DNA from: Paenibacillus oleatilyticus
Lineage (GTDB): Bacteria; Bacillota; Bacilli; Paenibacillales; NBRC-103111
DNA: 64,000 nucleotides
NCBI RefSeq assembly: GCF_018998565.1
Contig: NZ_JAHNZO010000008.1
Coordinates: 1 to 64,000, forward strand
Direction: 5' to 3'
Shown: positions 60,490 through 64,000 of the stretch, piece by piece
How the letters are laid out: each line of letters begins with the position of its first letter
How positions within the stretch are numbered: the stretch's first letter is position 1
The notes under the pieces: generated by a model
The model's database searches: none
The model's input: only the letters and a program-made list of their open reading frames with translations
Told to the model about the DNA's origin: nothing
Translations under genes and position numbers: made by a program

Positions 60490-61362
60490 ATGACGGAACC
60501 GAAAACGGATCAAGCAATTGAAAATCCATTGGACCACCGGTACATTCCGATCACTTCCGTCAAAAGCGGAGCATTGCAGACGGTGGCGGAGCGGGTCTCC
60601 TGTTTGACCGTCCAGGTGGTGAATGTATGCTTCATCGGGAATCGCGAACCGGCTGACGGATGGGTACTCGTAGACGCCGGAATGCCGGATTCCGCCGAAA
60701 CGATCCAACAAGCGGTTCGGGAGCAGTTCGGAGAACACAGCAAACCGAAGGCAATCGTGCTGACTCATGGTCATTTCGACCATGTGGGCGCCGTTGTCGA
60801 GCTGGCGGAGGCCTGGCAGGTTCCGGTATACGCCCATGAGCTGGAGCTGCCATATATAACCGGACGACAAAGCTATCCGGACCCCGACGCGTCCGTCGAA
60901 GGCGGACTGCTTGCCAAGCTGTCGCCTTTGTTTCCGAACGAGCCGGTCAACTTGGGCAAGCATGTCCGAACGCTTCCCTCCGGCGGTATGATTCCCGGAC
61001 TGCCGGAGTGGCGCTGGATTCCGACGCCCGGTCATTCGCCCGGCCATGTTTCGCTGTTCCGGGAAGCCGACCGCACGTTGATCGTCGGCGACGCTTTCGT
61101 CACGGTACGGCAAGATTCCCTGTTTAAAGTGATTTTGCAATATGAAGAGATTTGCGGCCCTCCCCGTTATTTTACGACGGATTGGAAGGCGGCTAAGGAA
61201 TCCGTACAGAGACTGGAAGCGCTGAAGCCCACGGCCGCTGTGACGGGGCATGGGGTGCCGGTATTCGGCGACGAGCTTGCCAGGGGGCTCGCGAGGCTGT
61301 CCGATCAATTCGATCGTGTGGCTGTTCCGGATTATGGACGCTATGTTGACCGGATACATTGA
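60490..61362 (+). CDS. MBL-fold metallo-hydrolase
   Basis: A 290-residue zinc hydrolase. LTHGHFDHVG is the HxHxDH motif, PTPGHSPGHVSLF gives the next His, GDAF the bridging Asp and VTGHGVPV the last His, with GWVLVDAGMP as the first strand-turn. It belongs to the broad glyoxalase II/YqgX-like group. Promoter is AT-rich; translation begins at an ATG behind AAAGGAG. The substrate is unknown. Confidence 0.88.
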   Translation: MTEPKTDQAIENPLDHRYIPITSVKSGALQTVAERVSCLTVQVVNVCFIGNREPADGWVLVDAGMPDSAETIQQAVREQFGEHSKPKAIVLTHGHFDHVGAVVELAEAWQVPVYAHELELPYITGRQSYPDPDASVEGGLLAKLSPLFPNEPVNLGKHVRTLPSGGMIPGLPEWRWIPTPGHSPGHVSLFREADRTLIVGDAFVTVRQDSLFKVILQYEEICGPPRYFTTDWKAAKESVQRLEALKPTAAVTGHGVPVFGDELARGLARLSDQFDRVAVPDYGRYVDRIH

Positions 61363-61398
61363 ACGTATCGTTGTGGCTGGCAGACGGATCAAAGAGAG

Positions 61399-61433
61399 CC
61401 CATCCCCTTATGGCGATGGGTTTATTTACTTTT
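61399..61433 (+). terminator. Terminator after the MBL gene
   Basis: CCCATC-CCCTTATGGC-GATGGG followed by TTTATTTACTTTT. Confidence 0.75.
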
Positions 61434-61711
61434 CATAATTTGGAGCAGAGTCAGAAATCCGCGGTTGGAGACCATGGATTAATGGTGGCGAGATTATCAA
61501 CCGGGGCATCCTCACGACTTTATTAATTCGATCTATTTAGCTAAAACCTGTTACGCGATCTGATTCATGAAACAGACAATCTAGTGAAAAGTAAAGGTCT
61601 GTTGAACTAAGAGCAGGATAGTTTAAATATAAGCGTATTCTACATTTTAAGAAACAGCGATAACATGTAGACTGATGATGATACAAAATTCATGCCAAAG
61701 TAGGATGATAT
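61434..61711. other. AT-rich gene-free stretch
   Basis: About 280 bases between the MBL terminator and the methyltransferase gene. I see no convincing small gene or consensus promoter; TAGTTTAAATATAAG near 61618 could be part of one. Confidence 0.4.
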
Positions 61712-62524
61712 GTGGATTATCTTGAAGATGGAAGTACCGATTGGCAAATGATCGTTAGGAAGCTTCGCGCTGCCGGTTGTGTTTTTGCAGAGGAGGAGGC
61801 CAGGTTGCTTATGTCTTCTTCGAACAATTCCAGTGAGCTCGCCAAACTGGTGGATCGCAGAATTGCTGGTTTTCCTCTTGAACACATTATCGGGTGGGCG
61901 GATTTCTGTGGTTTGCGGATTAAGTTGGAACCCGGCATCTTCGTGCCCCGGCAACGGACCGAATTTTTAGTCCGGCAGGCCGTGGCCCTTACTCGACCAG
62001 GAGACGTCGTAGTAGACATGTGCTGCGGTTCCGGAGCTTTGGGCGCAGCATTAGCCGCTTTTACGGAACGTATTGAATTGCATGCGGTTGATATCGACCC
62101 TGCTGCAGTACGGTGTGCCCGTCGTAATATTCATTTGGACAAGGGCTTTGTGTATGAAGGGGATCTCTACGATCCGCTCCCTGTTCAACTTTATAACCGC
62201 GTCAATGTTATTATAGCTAATGCCCCATACGTACCTACCGAGGCAATAAAATTCATGGCGACGGAAGCCCGCGTCCACGAGGCACGCATTGCGCTTGATG
62301 GAGGAGCCGATGGACTTGAAATCCAACGAAGAATAGTAGCGGAAGCTCCTCTCTGGCTTGCAAAGGGCGGCTATCTACTAGTCGAAACGAGCGAGAAGCA
62401 AGCGCCGTTGACGGCCGAACTCTTTGCTCAATACGGATTGATTTCAAAATGGGTTCGTTCCGAAGAACAGGACGCCAATGTTATCATCGGATGCCGAACA
62501 GATGGGGTTTTTCTGGAATATTGA
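61712..62524 (+). CDS. PrmC-like protein N5-glutamine methyltransferase paralogue
   Basis: A 270-residue SAM methyltransferase. The N-terminal helical part carries PLEHIIGWADFCGL, the Rossmann part FVPRQRTEFLV and VVVDMCCGSGALGAALA (motif I), and the catalytic loop is NAPYVPTEAIKFM in place of the NPPY of true release-factor methylases. This NAPY branch is annotated as a putative protein N5-glutamine methyltransferase but is a paralogue of PrmC. It starts at GTG. The true PrmC would normally lie next to prfA; it is not in the window. Confidence 0.82.
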   Translation: MDYLEDGSTDWQMIVRKLRAAGCVFAEEEARLLMSSSNNSSELAKLVDRRIAGFPLEHIIGWADFCGLRIKLEPGIFVPRQRTEFLVRQAVALTRPGDVVVDMCCGSGALGAALAAFTERIELHAVDIDPAAVRCARRNIHLDKGFVYEGDLYDPLPVQLYNRVNVIIANAPYVPTEAIKFMATEARVHEARIALDGGADGLEIQRRIVAEAPLWLAKGGYLLVETSEKQAPLTAELFAQYGLISKWVRSEEQDANVIIGCRTDGVFLEY

Positions 62525-62569
62525 CCGACGACTTTCGAAAGCACTGACAGAAAGGAAAGTGGGGAAGAC

Positions 62570-63016
62570 ATGACGGAAGAAGAAGCAAAGCGGCTGCTGA
62601 TGCTGCACGGTTTCTTAATTGACGAGGCGATCGATCATCCGAAGGGTCAAACCGGATTTCTGATGTCGCTTCGCCCGTACCGCGGCTTGATCGAAGAGAA
62701 CTTGCACGAGGTCATGTACGCTCTGTATATCCTGCAAAAGAGGCTTGGGCCGGACGCTCCGCATCTGGATCGGGATATTGTCACCGCCGTATGGGGGATG
62801 TGCCACTTAAGCCGGGCGTGGGGCGTTCATCCGGACGGCATGCTCCGTTCTAACCGGTTGATCGCGGAAGAGGACGTTCGCCGCTTGGAGGAGTGGATCG
62901 ACATGATTTCGTATGCGTTCCTGAATTTATTGGAAGGCAATGGGGATGAGGCCTTTTTCGAATATTTGGAAAGCTACGGCGCATTCCGGGAGCCGAAACT
63001 TGAAGAGGAAGGGTAA
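62570..63016 (+). CDS. Unknown 148-residue helical protein
   Basis: A soluble, mainly helical protein (EEEAKRLLMLHGFLIDEAI, GLIEENLHEVMYALYILQKRL, VTAVWGMCHLSRAWGVH, EEDVRRLEEWIDMISYAFLNLL). AAAGGAAAG precedes the ATG and it begins 45 bases after the methyltransferase stop, so it may be co-transcribed. No family recognised. Confidence 0.65.
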   Translation: MTEEEAKRLLMLHGFLIDEAIDHPKGQTGFLMSLRPYRGLIEENLHEVMYALYILQKRLGPDAPHLDRDIVTAVWGMCHLSRAWGVHPDGMLRSNRLIAEEDVRRLEEWIDMISYAFLNLLEGNGDEAFFEYLESYGAFREPKLEEEG

Positions 63017-63125
63017 CCCGTCGATGTCCGGCAATGATATTTGCCATAGAGCTTGCCCGAGGCGAGGCGCAATTCCTGCAACTGAAAGGGTGCGGCTCGG
63101 GCTCGGGGTACACAACTGAACTGAA

Positions 63126-63764
63126 TTACGATTTAAAACGGCATTTCAGCAGATAAACTTCATCGTACGATTTGATTAATTCGTCAGGTTCTGGTCTGAA
63201 AGTTATCGAACCCAGCTCTTTCTTCAGCACGATCGCACTCAAAGTAATAGGCTCCTCCGGTACGATCTTTTGGCTGCCAATCATCGAGCCCCACGTGGAT
63301 GAAGCAAAAGCTTCTCTAGCTATGGAGCCCTTGCTGGAGGAGAAGCTGCCTCCGTCCCGCACTGAAACAATCCACATTTGTTCCTTATCGTTTACGCTGG
63401 TCAGGCTCCAGTACAGCTTATTTTCCCGCTTGGACCTCATGCTCGTCCCCATCGATGCCAGAGTCTCCTTATACGATCCATTCACGTAGTGCTCCATCCA
63501 GCAATCGATCCAGGCGATATTCTCGTCATCCGTTTGAAACTTATAGATGAATAAACTGTCCGCGCCTGAGGCGCTTCGGATGGAGGCATATTCATCATCC
63601 GTTGTCGGAACATAGCTTATCGCATTTGCTTTTTCACCCGGAAAAACGGTTGAACTCGCGCTTATATTGACCAGCTTCGCAAGGTGCTTCTTCGGTGCGT
63701 CATTCCAGATCCCGGCCGCGAAGGCAAGCGCAAACAAACAAGCAAGAAATATTTTTAGTTTCAT
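63126..63764 (-). CDS. Membrane-anchored or secreted protein of unknown function
   Basis: A 212-residue protein with an N-terminal hydrophobic segment (MKLKIFLACLFALAFAAGIW) serving as signal peptide or anchor; CLF near position 9-11 is not a good lipobox. The outer part is beta-rich (KANAISYVPTTDDEYASIRSA, MWIVSVRDGGSF). The ATG at 63764 follows GGAGGT, which decides it over a start 43 codons upstream. I know no function. Confidence 0.65.
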   Translation of the reverse strand: MKLKIFLACLFALAFAAGIWNDAPKKHLAKLVNISASSTVFPGEKANAISYVPTTDDEYASIRSASGADSLFIYKFQTDDENIAWIDCWMEHYVNGSYKETLASMGTSMRSKRENKLYWSLTSVNDKEQMWIVSVRDGGSFSSSKGSIAREAFASSTWGSMIGSQKIVPEEPITLSAIVLKKELGSITFRPEPDELIKSYDEVYLLKCRFKS

Positions 63765-63903
63765 CGGATAAGACCTCCATACGTATTCGTGCAAACGGAA
63801 CGTTCCAGCATCAACATACCATATTTTGGTTTTTTGTTCCAGTTGGAACCCCGTAGTCGTCAATCCTGCGAGCAAAAGTGTGGGCTTTGCCAACTTGATT
63901 TAA

Positions 63904-63924
63904 AGACAAATTAAAGATTTGTCT
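63904..63924. promoter_or_regulatory. Palindrome ahead of a gene at the window edge
   Basis: AGACAAAT-TAAAG-ATTTGTCT, a perfect 8-bp inverted repeat. Downstream GAAGGGAG precedes a TTG at 63989 or ATG at 63996, so a plus-strand gene probably begins at the window's end; the repeat may be its operator. Confidence 0.5.
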
Positions 63925-64000
63925 CTAAATATCCTCTGGCGCTATGATGTAATTGAAATCGCTATCAAACGTGACGAAGGGAGCTGTTTTGATCGATGAG

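Noticed and set aside
60334..61392. A 352-codon minus-strand frame opposite the MBL gene
   Set aside because: Complement shadow; the metallo-hydrolase motifs are on the plus strand.
1..64000. CRISPR arrays, tRNA or rRNA genes, insertion sequences, prophage
   Set aside because: I looked for regularly spaced repeats, cloverleaf patterns, transposase or integrase motifs and terminal repeats; none was convincing, though a tRNA gene could be missed by eye.

Overview
The window looks like chromosomal DNA of a moderately high-G+C, endospore-forming member of the Paenibacillaceae (Paenibacillus or a close relative). Reasons: ribosome binding sites are mostly strong GGAGG types, there is a Spo0E-type phosphatase, a YpdA-type bacillithiol reductase, a YezD protein, a Zur regulator, an NfeD-flotillin pair behind a sigma-W-like promoter, and an alanine racemase / alanine dehydrogenase / PucR-type regulator cluster. 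I saw no rRNA or tRNA gene, insertion sequence or CRISPR array. Most genes are ordinary chromosomal ones; the main oddity is a 900-residue protease-nuclease-nuclease fusion.

Layout. 1-8.4 kb: the end of a topoisomerase-like gene, a DUF4395 membrane protein, a hemolysin III homologue, an unrecognised barrel-type protein, an orphan holin, a divergent TetR/MFS pair with a matched operator pair, and a zinc module (COG0523 GTPase plus Zur). 8.5-18.6 kb: a large inorganic and organic sulfur region, with sulfate uptake (sbp-cysT-cysW-cysA), an alpha/beta hydrolase and yezD, then after a strong internal terminator the sulfonate genes ssuE-ssuA-ssuD-ssuC-ssuB and a small unknown gene. 18.6-25.8 kb: an MFS pump, a polar amino acid ABC transporter whose ATPase seems to start at CTG, an M20 amidohydrolase, four small genes (one Spo0E-like) and an orphan PhnC-like ATPase.

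25.8-36.3 kb: YpdA, a DAO-type oxidoreductase, a FucU mutarotase, a phosphodiester glycosidase, a secreted protein, NfeD-flotillin, a MATE pump and an ABC-F ribosome protection factor with a long attenuator-like leader. 36.4-44.8 kb: an MFS pump and its TetR regulator share an 18-bp operator; then a TctCBA tricarboxylate transporter preceded by two cre-like sites and followed by its CitS/CitT-like two-component system, then uridine kinase. 45-49.6 kb: a dehydrogenase and the fusion protein, in a segment visibly poorer in G+C. 49.7-64 kb: an iron alcohol dehydrogenase and MFS pump, a Cys-rich protein, the alanine cluster (alr, ald, permease, PucR-type regulator) with two matching inverted repeats exactly 50 bp apart, an NhaC antiporter, an acetyltransferase, an MBL hydrolase, a PrmC-like methyltransferase and unknowns.

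The candidate for a new system is the single gene at 45822-48524: a V8/trypsin-like protease, an endonuclease/exonuclease/phosphatase-fold nuclease and an EndA-type nuclease in one cytoplasmic polypeptide, each with its catalytic residues visible.
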